Shown: piece by piece, positions 1-7,773 of the stretch | Layout: each line of letters starts with the position of its first letter | Position numbering within the stretch: position 1 is the first letter of the stretch | Assembly (NCBI RefSeq): GCF_002556545.1 | Contig: NZ_CP022685.1 | Span: 4,318,001-4,382,000 of the forward strand | Source: Streptomyces formicae | Lineage (GTDB): Bacteria > Actinomycetota > Actinomycetes > Streptomycetales > Streptomycetaceae | Length of the DNA: 64,000 nt | Reading direction: 5' to 3' | Made by a program: the position numbers and the translations under genes | The notes under the pieces: generated by a model | The model's database searches: none | The model's input: the letters and a program-made list of their open reading frames with translations, nothing else | Told to the model about the DNA's origin: nothing

Positions 1-435
1 GACCGAGTTCGGCGGCGGCTCCTCCTCGCCGGTGAAACCGGGCTCCAGACGCAGATCCTCCGCGTCCGTCGGAAGGAGGTCGCCGGGCCCCATGTCGCCC
101 GGCCGCAGCCGCTCGCTCCACGGCACCCATTCGGGGGCGAGGAGCGCGTCGGGGCCCGGCAGCAGCACCGTCTCGTCGAGCGTGACGACCTTGGCCCGCG
201 AGGCGCGGGCGACCGTCACCGCCCAGCGCCAGCCCCGGTAGCCGAACTCCTTGCACTCGAAGAGGTGTGTGACGACCCGGTCGCCCTCCACGACGACCTC
301 GACGTGCTCACCGACCACACCGGGTGCGGCGGCCTCCTCGGCCGCGGCCCGCGCCAGGCCGACCGCTTCGGCGCACAGGCGGTCCGGGGTACGCGGGGTG
401 CGCTGGGTACGGCTTCGCGTTGTCGCTGCGCTCAC
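1..435 (-). CDS. DUF3027 family protein, N-terminal part (runs off the window)
   Basis: The reverse strand reads open from a GTG at 435 to base 1, giving 145 residues with no stop. It begins VSAATTRSRTQRTP and includes TPDRLCAEAVGLARAAAEE and HLFECKEFGYRGWRWAVTVA. I recognise the latter as typical of actinobacterial DUF3027 proteins, a cytoplasmic family of unknown role. A purine-rich AGAGAAG lies about 8 nt upstream of the GTG. The visible part ends in an acidic, proline-rich stretch (GEEEPPPNSV). It faces away from the MFS gene across a 1-kb repeat spacer. Family assignment is from memory of conserved residues; the function is unknown. Confidence 0.8.
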   Translation of the reverse strand, partial: MSAATTRSRTQRTPRTPDRLCAEAVGLARAAAEEAAAPGVVGEHVEVVVEGDRVVTHLFECKEFGYRGWRWAVTVARASRAKVVTLDETVLLPGPDALLAPEWVPWSERLRPGDMGPGDLLPTDAEDLRLEPGFTGEEEPPPNSV

Positions 436-950
436 AGGTATCGCTTCTCTCCTACGCCGTCTCACGAGTGCGCCACCCTTACGCGGGGGTACGGACGGAG
501 CGGACCTGAGGGCCGCGTCAACGTCCGCGCCCGACGTTCTCGGGCGCACCTACGTCACCCATTCTGCGGGATGACCGAGAGGCGCGCGGCCAAGAACAAC
601 CGCCGCAGGCGCGCTACGCACGCTACCTTCTCCTGGCCCCTGGGCCTACACCGACGTACGCCCCCACCCCCCAACCCCCCATTCCGCCCCTCCCCAACCC
701 CCCTCCCCACCCACCCCACACCTCACCCCCCGCCCCACCTCTCCCCCCACCCCTCACCCCACACCCCGCCCCACTCCTCGGCCCCGCACCCCTGCGCCCC
801 CTCGGCACATCCCCCCTCAGCACCGCCCCTCCCTCCGCCGCCGCTCCGCGCCGTACTCCCCACCCACCCGCCCAAACATTTCCCCCTCACAACACCCGGA
901 CAGCCGCCAAATCCAACACGCCAAAAACCCGCGCCGCCCCAGGAGCACAC
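436..950. other. Non-coding spacer with a long pyrimidine (C)-rich tract
   Basis: Between the divergent DUF3027 and MFS genes is about 1 kb without a convincing gene. From about 660 to 900 the + strand is almost entirely C with scattered A and T (runs such as CCCCCCCACC). The − strand is correspondingly G-rich, with many runs of three or more G that could form quadruplexes. Open frames through here translate to proline/histidine or glycine/arginine low-complexity sequence with no family signature. I treat them as spurious. Confidence 0.75.
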
Positions 951-954
951 GGTG

Positions 955-1390
955 CGGAGAGCCGGACGGGTGGGAGAGAACAGGTGCCGCCTGGTGCGGA
1001 ACGCCTGGCGGGGGAGAGAACAGGCGCTGCTCGGTGCGGAGCTCCGGGCGGGGGGGGGAACACGCGCCGGACGGTGCGGAGTGTTGGGCGGGCGGGCGGG
1101 AATGGCCGCCGCGGAGCGGGGGAGAACAGGTCCCGGACCGTGCGGAGTGTCGGGCGGGCGGGCGGGAAAAGCCCTCGCGGAGCGGGGGAGAACAGGTCCC
1201 GGACCGTGCGGAGTGTTGGGCGGGCGGGCGGGAAAAGCCCTCGCGGAGCGGGGGAGAACAGGTGCCGGACCGTGCGGAGTGTTGGGCGGGCGGGCGGGAA
1301 AAGCCCTCGCGGAGCGGGGGAGAACAGGTGCCGGGCCGTGCGGAGTGCCGGGGGGGGAGGCCGGCGCGGAGCGGCGGGGTGGAGTGGCCA
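955..1390. repeat. 66-bp imperfect tandem repeats
   Basis: The sequence GGAGAACAGG recurs at 1121, 1187, 1253 and 1319, a regular 66-bp spacing. Each unit carries GTGCGGAGTG, a GGGCGGGCGGGCGGG run and CGCGGAGCGGGGGAGAACAG. Shorter, degenerate units of about 40-47 bp precede them (974, 1014, about 1053), and a partial one follows to about 1390. Because 66 is a multiple of three, long glycine/arginine ORFs run through on both strands, but none looks like a protein. The MFS start lies about 100 bp further on. Confidence 0.85.
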
Positions 1391-1484
1391 TGGGACCGCC
1401 CACCCGCCGCACGCACAAGCCCCCCCCAAGGCCCCCGGCCACGTATCCGCACTAGGACACCCCCCAAAGGGGCACTATGACGGA

Positions 1485-2915
1485 GTGGCCCCCACAAGGT
1501 CGACGCCCGTAGGCACAGGCACAGGAGCAGGAACCGTCTCGCCGGGACCGGCGCGACGGACCGCGCGCGCCCTGGGCCGCGCCCTCCACTTCCCCGTCAC
1601 CGGCCCCGCCCGAGGCATCCGCAAGGCCACCCACGCCCACGGCGCGGGCGAATCGGGCCTCGGAAAGCTGATCGAGCTGCACGCGGTGAACGGCGCGGGC
1701 GACGTGATGATCACCGTCGCGCTCGCCTCCACCGTCTTCTTCTCCGTGCCGACCGACGAGGCCCGCGGCCGCGTCGCGCTCTACCTCGCCATCACGATGG
1801 CGCCGTTCACGCTCCTCGCCCCCGTCATCGGCCCCCTGCTCGACCGGCTCCCGCACGGCCGCCGCGCCGCGATGGCGGGCGCCATGCTGGCCCGCGCCCT
1901 GCTCGCGCTCGTCCTCTCGGGCGCGGTCGCCACCGGCAGCGTCGAGCTCTACCCCGCCGCGCTCGGCGTGCTCGTGGCCTCCAAGGCGTACGGAGTGGTC
2001 AGAAGCGCCGTCGTGCCACGGCTCCTGCCACCCCGCTTCTCCCTCGTCAAAGCCAACTCCCGCGTCACCCTCGGGGGTCTCCTTGCCACCGCCGTGGCCG
2101 CGCCCGTCGGGGCCGGGCTCCAGGCGATCGGCCCGCGCTGGCCGCTCTTCGGCGCCTTCGTGATCTTCGTGTCGGGGATGTTCCTGTCGTTCTCGCTGCC
2201 CCGCAAGGTCGACTCGGCCAAGGGCGAGGCCAAGGCGCTGCTCTCCGCCGACGAGGAGCACCTGCACCTGCACGCGCGCGCCGAGGCCGCCTCCGACACC
2301 TCCCGCAAGCGGCGGCTCGGGCTGCGCACGGTCGGGCCCGCCGTCACCCACGCCCTGGCCGCCAACGCCGCGCTGCGCTGCCTCTCCGGCTTCCTCATCT
2401 TCTTCCTGGCGTTCCTGCTGCGCGAGCATCCGCTGGCCGGGCAGAGCGCCGCGGTCTCGCTCGGCATCGTCGGCGTCTCCGCGGGCGCGGGCAACGCGCT
2501 GGGCACCGCGGTCGGCGCCTGGCTGAAGGCGCGGGCGCCCGAGATCATCATCGTGACGGTCGTCGCCGTGGTCCTCGGCGTCGCGATCACCTCCGCGCTG
2601 TTCTTCGGCGCGGTGGGCGTGGCCTGTCTGGGCGCCTGCGCCGGTTTCGCGCAGGCCCTGTCGAAGCTGTCCCTGGACGCGCTGATCCAGCGGGACGTCC
2701 CCGAGCAGGTCCGCACGTCCGCCTTCGCCCGCTCCGAGACGCTGCTCCAGGTGGCCTGGGTGTTCGGCGGGGCCGTCGGCATCGCGATGCCGCTGAACGG
2801 GTCGCTCGGTCTTGCGGTGGCCGCGGGCATCGTCGCGCTCGGCTGGCTCTCGACCGTACGGGGGCTCCTCACCACGGCCCGGCAGGGCGGCCCGCGCCGC
2901 ACCCGGGTGATCTGA
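1485..2915 (+). CDS. MFS transporter
   Basis: A membrane protein of 476 residues if translation starts at GTG 1485, which has AAAGGGG about 12 nt upstream; the open frame extends further left only into the repeats. It shows around 12 hydrophobic segments after a charged ~50-residue N-terminus. Between the first segments lies GPLLDRLPHGRRAAM, the loop 2-3 D-R-x(n)-GRR motif of the major facilitator superfamily. A central hydrophilic loop (about 240-290) contains the histidine-rich EEHLHLHARAEA. Members are proton-coupled transporters; the substrate cannot be read from sequence. It is followed by the DUF2771 lipoprotein and mqnB on the same strand. Confidence 0.85.
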   Translation: MAPTRSTPVGTGTGAGTVSPGPARRTARALGRALHFPVTGPARGIRKATHAHGAGESGLGKLIELHAVNGAGDVMITVALASTVFFSVPTDEARGRVALYLAITMAPFTLLAPVIGPLLDRLPHGRRAAMAGAMLARALLALVLSGAVATGSVELYPAALGVLVASKAYGVVRSAVVPRLLPPRFSLVKANSRVTLGGLLATAVAAPVGAGLQAIGPRWPLFGAFVIFVSGMFLSFSLPRKVDSAKGEAKALLSADEEHLHLHARAEAASDTSRKRRLGLRTVGPAVTHALAANAALRCLSGFLIFFLAFLLREHPLAGQSAAVSLGIVGVSAGAGNALGTAVGAWLKARAPEIIIVTVVAVVLGVAITSALFFGAVGVACLGACAGFAQALSKLSLDALIQRDVPEQVRTSAFARSETLLQVAWVFGGAVGIAMPLNGSLGLAVAAGIVALGWLSTVRGLLTTARQGGPRRTRVI

Positions 2916-3032
2916 GCACGCCACGCGCTCCGCCCGCCCGCTCCGCCCGCCCGCTCCCCCGCGGACCCGCCCGCGCCGCGCCCGCGACCCCCACGTAACA
3001 AGACCCCCCGACGCGCCCGATAGCCTTCGCCC

Positions 3033-3548
3033 ATGACCTCCCTGCTCCGCGGCGGAGCCGCGAATGTGAACAGCGCGGCGCGCCGCCGCCGCACCGTGGC
3101 CGCCCTTGGCGCCGTCTCCGCCGGACTCCTCGTCCTCTCGGCCTGCGACAAGCCGACGCCGCTCGCCACCGTGACCGTCGGCAGCGACTCCGTGAACACG
3201 GAAGCCTCCTGCTACAACGACGGCAAGGAGCTGAAGGAGTCCCAGCTGAAGTCCTGCCTCCAGGACAAGGACGTGAAGACCGTCAAGGTCGACCCCGACG
3301 AGAAGGTCCGCTTCGGCGTCGACCCGGAGGTCGCCGAGAAGGGCTGGACGCTCCTGATGAACGGTCAGCCGCTGACCGAGGCCAGCAAGAAGACGTACGT
3401 GGTGATCCCGGGCAGCGTCTTCTTCAACCAGCAGTACGGCGGCGGCGGCAAGAAGTCCACCGTCAGCATCCTCGAGGGCGGCAAGGGCTCCACGCAGAAG
3501 GCCACAGGACTGTGGTCGTTCAAGTTCGAGAAGGACTCCGACTCCTGA
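3033..3548 (+). CDS. DUF2771 family lipoprotein
   Basis: A secreted lipoprotein of at most 171 residues. After a basic segment (ARRRRTVAAL) and a hydrophobic core comes the lipobox LSAC, predicting lipidation at that Cys and attachment to the outer face of the membrane. The mature part is hydrophilic with two more Cys residues (SCYND, KSCLQD) that could pair. The in-frame GTG at 3066 has a better-spaced GGCGGAG (3051-3057) and would give a more ordinary signal peptide, so the ATG at 3033 may not be the true start. The 3' end overlaps mqnB by 37 bp, implying co-transcription. The role is unknown. Confidence 0.8.
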   Translation: MTSLLRGGAANVNSAARRRRTVAALGAVSAGLLVLSACDKPTPLATVTVGSDSVNTEASCYNDGKELKESQLKSCLQDKDVKTVKVDPDEKVRFGVDPEVAEKGWTLLMNGQPLTEASKKTYVVIPGSVFFNQQYGGGGKKSTVSILEGGKGSTQKATGLWSFKFEKDSDS

Positions 3549-4261
3549 CCTCGTACGACGCGACACCGGGGCCCGCCACGCACACCACGGGCCCCTCCCG
3601 CGTTCTCGTCGCCACCGCCGTCCCCGCCGAACGGGACGCGGTGGCGCGGGCGCTGGCCGAACACCCCGGCACCGGCGTCGACGTACTGGCCGTGGGCGTG
3701 GGCCCCGCGGCCGCCGCCGCGGGCACGGCGACCGCACTCGCCCGTGCCGACGCCGCAGGCAGGCCCTACCGCCTCGTCGTCTCCGCCGGGATCGGCGGCG
3801 GCTTCCAGCCCGACGCGCCCGTCGGCTCGCTCGTCGTCGCCGACGAGATCACCGTCGCCGACCTGGGCGCCGAGACCGGCGACGGCTTCCTGCCGGTGAC
3901 CGAACTCGGCTTCGGCGCCGTCACCCACCGTCCGCCGCCTTCCCTCGTACGGGGAGCGGCCGATGCCACGGGCGCCGCGAGCGGCACCGTCCTCACCGTC
4001 TCCACCGTGACCGGCTCCGCCGCGCGCGCCGCGGCCCTGCGGCTGCGTCATCCGCGCGCCCTGGCAGAGGCGATGGAGGGCTTCGGCGTCGCCGAGGCCG
4101 CCGCCCTGCACGCTCTGCCCGTCCTTGAGGTCCGCGCGGTCTCCAACGCGGTCGGCCCCCGGGACCGGGACGCCTGGCGGATCGGTGCCGCGCTCTCGGC
4201 ATTGACCGAGGCGTTCGGGAAGCTCACGCCCGTACTGGAGAGTTGGAACGACCATGACTGA
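3512..4261 (+). CDS. mqnB: Futalosine hydrolase
   Basis: MqnB releases hypoxanthine from futalosine to give dehypoxanthine futalosine in the cytoplasmic futalosine route to menaquinone. The 249-residue product has a nucleoside-phosphorylase-like fold: VLVATAVPAERDAV near the N-terminus, VVSAGIGGGF in the nucleotide pocket, EAMEGFGVAEAAAL, and VSNAVGPRDRDAW near the end, as in other MqnB proteins. GTG 3512 has AGAAGG at 3496-3501, so a start overlapping the lipoprotein is reasonable. The conserved domain begins about 30 residues in. Its end overlaps mqnD by 8 bp, so the two are translationally coupled. Confidence 0.93.
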   Translation: MVVQVREGLRLLTSYDATPGPATHTTGPSRVLVATAVPAERDAVARALAEHPGTGVDVLAVGVGPAAAAAGTATALARADAAGRPYRLVVSAGIGGGFQPDAPVGSLVVADEITVADLGAETGDGFLPVTELGFGAVTHRPPPSLVRGAADATGAASGTVLTVSTVTGSAARAAALRLRHPRALAEAMEGFGVAEAAALHALPVLEVRAVSNAVGPRDRDAWRIGAALSALTEAFGKLTPVLESWNDHD

Positions 4262-5114
4262 GTCCCTGCGGATCGCGTACTCGCCCTGCCCCAACGACAC
4301 GTTCGTCTTCGACGCCTGGGCGCACGGCCGGGTGCCGGGCGCCCCCGCGCTCGACGTCACCTTCGCCGACATCGACATCACCAACGGCATCGCGGAGCGC
4401 GGCCCCGCCGCGTCCGACCTGGATGTCCTGAAGGTGTCGTACGCCGTGCTGCCGTACGTCCTCGACGAGTACGCGCTGCTGCCCTGCGGCGGCGCGCTCG
4501 GCCGTGGCTGCGGCCCGCTCGTGCTGACCCGTGAGCCCGGCGTCGACCTCACCGGCAAGACGGTCGCCGTGCCGAGCGAGAAGTCGACGGCGTACCTGCT
4601 CTTCCGCCTCTGGGCCGCGGACACGCTCACCGGCGGTGGCGTCGGCGAGATCGTGGTGCTGCCCTTCGACCAGATCATGCCCGCGGTGCGCGACGGCAAG
4701 GTCGACGCGGGCCTGGTCATCCACGAGGCGCGCTTCACGTACCAGAACTACGGCCTCCACCGCCTCGCCGACATGGGCGAGCACTGGGAGGCGACGACGG
4801 GTCTGCCGATTCCGCTCGGTGCGATCATCGCGCGGCGCTCCCTCGGCACGGAGGCGCTGCGCTCGCTCGCCGACGCGGCCCGCGCGTCGGTCCGCATGGC
4901 CTGGGACGACCCCGAGGCGTCGCGGCCCTACGTCCTCGAACACGCCCAGGAGATGGACCCGGCCGTCGCCGACCAGCACATCGGCCTGTACGTCAACGAG
5001 TTCACGGCGGACCTCGGCGAGGACGGCTACGCGGCCGTGCGGGGGCTTCTCACCCGGGCCGCGGCCGAGGGGCTCGTGCCTGCTCTGCGACCCGGCGCCC
5101 TGTCGTTTCCGTGA
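4254..5114 (+). CDS. mqnD: 1,4-dihydroxy-6-naphthoate synthase
   Basis: MqnD converts cyclic dehypoxanthine futalosine to 1,4-dihydroxy-6-naphthoate, a later step of the same menaquinone pathway as MqnB. At 286 residues it has the family's usual length. It opens with the diagnostic SPCPNDTFVFDAW and continues with a periplasmic-binding-protein-like two-lobed fold, including GKTVAVPSEKSTAYLLFRL and VIHEARFTYQNYGL. The start ATG lies within the last codons of mqnB. The other futalosine genes (mqnA, mqnC, mqnE) are not in the window. Confidence 0.95.
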   Translation: MTESLRIAYSPCPNDTFVFDAWAHGRVPGAPALDVTFADIDITNGIAERGPAASDLDVLKVSYAVLPYVLDEYALLPCGGALGRGCGPLVLTREPGVDLTGKTVAVPSEKSTAYLLFRLWAADTLTGGGVGEIVVLPFDQIMPAVRDGKVDAGLVIHEARFTYQNYGLHRLADMGEHWEATTGLPIPLGAIIARRSLGTEALRSLADAARASVRMAWDDPEASRPYVLEHAQEMDPAVADQHIGLYVNEFTADLGEDGYAAVRGLLTRAAAEGLVPALRPGALSFP

Positions 5115-5127
5115 ACGTCCAGATCGC

Positions 5128-5176
5128 CTGAACGGCTCGTCCTCAAACGCCGGACGGGCTGAAACCAGCCCGTCCG
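5128..5176. terminator. Bidirectional hairpin and Streptomyces intergenic repeat
   Basis: Between the convergent mqnD and cold-shock genes lies an 11-bp perfect stem, CGGACGGGCTG, with loop AAAC and right arm CAGCCCGTCCG (5151-5176). It is preceded by GGCTCGTCCTCAAACGC. I recall this CTCGTCCTCAAACGCCGGACGGGCTG family as widespread in Streptomyces intergenic DNA. There is no strong T tract, as is usual for terminators in this genus. Confidence 0.75.
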
Positions 5177-5185
5177 GGCACGAAG

Positions 5186-5569
5186 TCACACGTCCAGCTG
5201 GTCCGCCACCGCTCTCAGGAGCCCAGCGATCTTCGCCCCCGACGCCTTGTCGGGGTAGCGGCCCTTCTCCAGCATCGGTGTGATGTTCTCCAGGAGCGTC
5301 GTCAAGTCCTGGACGATCGACGCCAGTTCGTCCGGCTTGCGGCGCTGCGCCGCCGCCACCGAGGGGGTCGGGTCGAGGATCGTGACGGAGAGCGCCTGGT
5401 CACCGCGCTGACCAGCGACGACACCGAATTCCACGCGCTGGCCGGGCTTGAGTGTGTCGACGCCGTCGGGCAGTACGGAGGAGTGCACGAAGACGTCGCC
5501 GCCGTCGTCGCGGGAGAGGAAGCCGAAGCCCTTCTCGCTGTTGAACCACTTGACCTTGCCGGTAGGCAC
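5186..5569 (-). CDS. Cold-shock-domain protein with C-terminal extension
   Basis: A nucleic-acid-binding protein of 127 residues. The first ~67 residues are a cold-shock domain with both RNP-type motifs, [14 protein letters not shown] and DVFVHSS. The rest is a helical extension ([33 protein letters not shown]) absent from 67-residue CspA proteins. The frame stays open to 5779, but GTG 5569 is preceded by GAGGA at ideal spacing and starts directly at the domain. It probably acts as an RNA chaperone or regulator; the extension may mediate oligomerisation, which is a guess. Confidence 0.9.
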   Translation of the reverse strand: MPTGKVKWFNSEKGFGFLSRDDGGDVFVHSSVLPDGVDTLKPGQRVEFGVVAGQRGDQALSVTILDPTPSVAAAQRRKPDELASIVQDLTTLLENITPMLEKGRYPDKASGAKIAGLLRAVADQLDV

Positions 5570-5761
5570 GTGAAGTCCTCGTCCTCGTACTCGTCGTACT
5601 CGTCTATGCCGGTCCGCCCCCACCGGATCGAGGGGGCGAAAACGGCTCTGGATAGCACTACAGCGGGTCGCCCGACCCGCCGCCACCAAGACTATTGGTC
5701 CGTGGGCCGGTGACAAGACGTCCCCGGATTCTTCCTTCGCGCTGGGAACTACCCTGGTGGG

Positions 5762-6013
5762 GTGCGTGACAAAACCCAAGCGAATTCGGCCGGACCGGGC
5801 GACGGAATGGTCCGGACCGGAGCAATCGTCTTCTTCGTCGGAGCGGTGGCCACAATGGTCACCGTGGCCCCGCTGTTCCTGGGGTCCGACCCCTTCCCCT
5901 CCATCGCGTACGCGGTGTGCATGCTGATGGGCGTCGGGTTCCTCATCGCCGCCGCCGGCGTGCTCCGCGGCGTCGCCGTGCAGCGGCGTCAGGCCAGGTC
6001 GAGCACCACCTAG
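5762..6013 (+). CDS. Small two-TM membrane protein
   Basis: An 83-residue protein starting at GTG (MRDKTQANS). It has two clear hydrophobic segments, [20 protein letters not shown] and [20 protein letters not shown], joined by a short loop, and a basic C-terminus (RQARSSTT) that probably faces the cytoplasm. I recall similar small proteins at this position in other Streptomyces, but no function. It is transcribed away from the cold-shock gene and converges with the HAD phosphatase. Confidence 0.7.
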   Translation: MRDKTQANSAGPGDGMVRTGAIVFFVGAVATMVTVAPLFLGSDPFPSIAYAVCMLMGVGFLIAAAGVLRGVAVQRRQARSSTT

Positions 6014-6025
6014 CGGCGCCCGGCC

Positions 6026-6655
6026 TCAGCTCCCGGCGCCGCCCGCCGCGTAGGCGTCGAGCCAGGCCGGGAACTCGTCGAGCCCGGCGAGGACCACGTC
6101 AGCGCCCGCGGCGCGCAGTTCGGCTGCGTCACACGGTCCGGTGGCGACCGCCACGGAGAGCGCGCCCGCCGTACGCGCGCCGCGTACATCACCGGTGTGG
6201 TCGCCGACGTACACGGCCGCCCCGTACTCACGCAGCGCCTCCGCCTTCGCCTCCGCCCACAGCGAGCCGATGACCGCGTCCGCCTCGATGCCGAGGTGCG
6301 TCAGGTGCAGCTTGGCGTTGGGCTCGTACTTGGCGGTGACCACGATCGCCCGGCCGCCGTGCGCACGCACCGCCGCGACGGCGTCCGCGGCCCCGGCCAT
6401 GGCGAGGCTCGGCTCGATCGCGTGTGTGACGTAGATCTCCCGGTACCGGTCGGCCGTGTCCTGGATCTCGTCCTCCGGGAACCAGTGCCGCAGCTCCTGC
6501 TCCAGCGGCGGGCCGAGCCGCGTGATCGCCAGGTCCGCGTCGACGAACGTCCCCGTCTCCGCGGAAAGCGCCAGGAAGGCCGCCTTGATACCGGGCCGGG
6601 AGTCGATCAGGGTCATGTCGAGGTCGAAGCCGACGGTCAGCGTGTGAGAGGTCAT
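6026..6655 (-). CDS. HAD-family hydrolase (phosphoglycolate phosphatase-like)
   Basis: A cytoplasmic phosphatase-type hydrolase of about 209 residues. Motif I is GFDLDMTLIDS with the nucleophile and acid/base aspartates, motif II is VVTAKY, and the late motif is VYVGDHTGDV. A helical cap (residues about 20-85) is of the subclass I type seen in Gph-like enzymes. ATG 6655 gives MTSHTLTV and is preceded by a GGGG run; an in-frame ATG at 6664 is possible. The natural substrate is unknown. It ends 12 bp from the convergent small membrane gene and is divergent from the iron-transport operon. Confidence 0.88.
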   Translation of the reverse strand: MTSHTLTVGFDLDMTLIDSRPGIKAAFLALSAETGTFVDADLAITRLGPPLEQELRHWFPEDEIQDTADRYREIYVTHAIEPSLAMAGAADAVAAVRAHGGRAIVVTAKYEPNAKLHLTHLGIEADAVIGSLWAEAKAEALREYGAAVYVGDHTGDVRGARTAGALSVAVATGPCDAAELRAAGADVVLAGLDEFPAWLDAYAAGGAGS

Positions 6656-6699
6656 GAACCCCATTGTGCCGAGGGCGGCGGGAACCCCCGGCCGTAGAC

Positions 6700-6718
6700 T
6701 TAGCCAAGCCTTACCAGC
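6700..6718 (+). promoter_or_regulatory. Candidate iron box (DmdR/IdeR-type operator)
   Basis: The 19-mer TTAGCCAAGCCTTACCAGC matches the actinobacterial iron-box consensus TTAGGTTAGGCTAACCTAA at 11 of 19 positions, including TTAG and the right-hand ACC. It sits 39 bp upstream of the first permease start. This is the expected place for Fe(II)-dependent repression of a siderophore transport operon by a DtxR-family regulator. Assignment is by eye. Confidence 0.5.
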
Positions 6719-6756
6719 GCCTTGCGACCGCTGCGCCCCACTCCCGTACGCCTCAT

Positions 6757-7773
6757 GTGAAACGAGCCCAGCCGATGCGTGTGCCCGTCAGACGCGCCGT
6801 CATGATGACCGCGGCCGTCGTGGCCCTGCTGCTCGCCGTCCTGCTCAGCCTCGCCGTCGGCGCCCGCGCCATCGCGCCGTCCGCCGTCCTGAACGCCCTG
6901 CTGCACGGCGGGCACAGTGACGCCGCCGAGGTGATCCGCGAGATGCGGGTGCCGCGCACCGTCATCGGCCTGATGGTCGGCGCCGCGCTCGCCCTGGCAG
7001 GGACGGTCCTCCAGGGCATCACCCGCAACCCCATCGCCGACCCCGGCATCCTCGGCATCAGCCAGGGCGCCTCGGTCGGCGTGGTGTGCGCCATCGCCTT
7101 CGCGGGCGTCCACACCCTCACCGGCTACGTCTGGTACGCCTTCGTGGGCGCGGGCCTCGCCTCGGTCGCCGTGTACGCGATCGCGGCGAGCGGCAGGGGC
7201 GGCGCGACCCCCGTGAAACTCGCGCTCGGCGGCGCCGCGATCAACGCGCTGCTCGTCTCGCTGACCACCGCCGTCCTCACCACCAAGGCGTCCGCCCTCG
7301 ACGAGTTCCGCTTCTGGCAGGTCGGTTCGCTCTCCGGGCGCGACGCCGAGATCGTCGGCCAGATCTGGCCGTTCCTGCTCGTCGGCCTGGTCCTCGTCCT
7401 CGCGGTCGCCCGCGGCCTCGACGCCCTCGCGCTCGGCGAGGACGTGGCCAAGGGACTCGGGCAGAACGTCGCGACCGTACGGATCGTGGGCGGGCTCGGC
7501 GCGACGATCCTGACCGGGGCGGGCGTCGCCGCGGCGGGACCCATCGCCTTCATCGGGCTCGCCGTGCCGCACATCGCCCGCGCGATCGTCGGCAGCGACC
7601 ACCGCTGGGTGCTGCCCATGGCCGCCGTGATCGGGCCCGTGATGCTGCTCGTCTCCGACACCGTGGGCCGGGTGGTCTTCCCGCCGAGCGAGGTGCCCGC
7701 GGGCGTGATGACCGCGCTCATCGGGGTGCCGTTCCTGGTGACCCTCGTCCGCAGGAAGGCGGTGGCCGCGTGA
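6757..7773 (+). CDS. Siderophore-iron ABC transporter permease 1 (FecCD family)
   Basis: First of four co-transcribed genes for ferric-siderophore import. It has about 9-10 membrane spans and the FecCD signatures VPRTVIGLMVGAALALAG, NPIADPGILGISQGAS and a cytoplasmic coupling segment ending GRVVFPPSEVPAG. Length from GTG 6757 (VKRAQP) is 338 residues; ATG 6775 (MRVPVRRAV) is an equally plausible start, and neither has a strong Shine-Dalgarno site. The stop overlaps the next permease start (GTGA). Permeases of this family pair with each other as a heterodimer in the membrane. The particular siderophore is not identifiable. Confidence 0.92.
   Translation: MKRAQPMRVPVRRAVMMTAAVVALLLAVLLSLAVGARAIAPSAVLNALLHGGHSDAAEVIREMRVPRTVIGLMVGAALALAGTVLQGITRNPIADPGILGISQGASVGVVCAIAFAGVHTLTGYVWYAFVGAGLASVAVYAIAASGRGGATPVKLALGGAAINALLVSLTTAVLTTKASALDEFRFWQVGSLSGRDAEIVGQIWPFLLVGLVLVLAVARGLDALALGEDVAKGLGQNVATVRIVGGLGATILTGAGVAAAGPIAFIGLAVPHIARAIVGSDHRWVLPMAAVIGPVMLLVSDTVGRVVFPPSEVPAGVMTALIGVPFLVTLVRRKAVAA

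Noticed and set aside
265..1455. Long open frames on both strands through the 660-1390 region
   Set aside because: They translate to proline/histidine or glycine/arginine low complexity produced by the C-rich tract and the 66-bp repeats (a multiple of three). They show no ribosome site or family feature.
1452..3737. 761-aa reverse-strand frame opposite the MFS and DUF2771 genes
   Set aside because: Arg/Gly/Asp-rich shadow of the real + strand genes, which have membrane spans and a lipobox.
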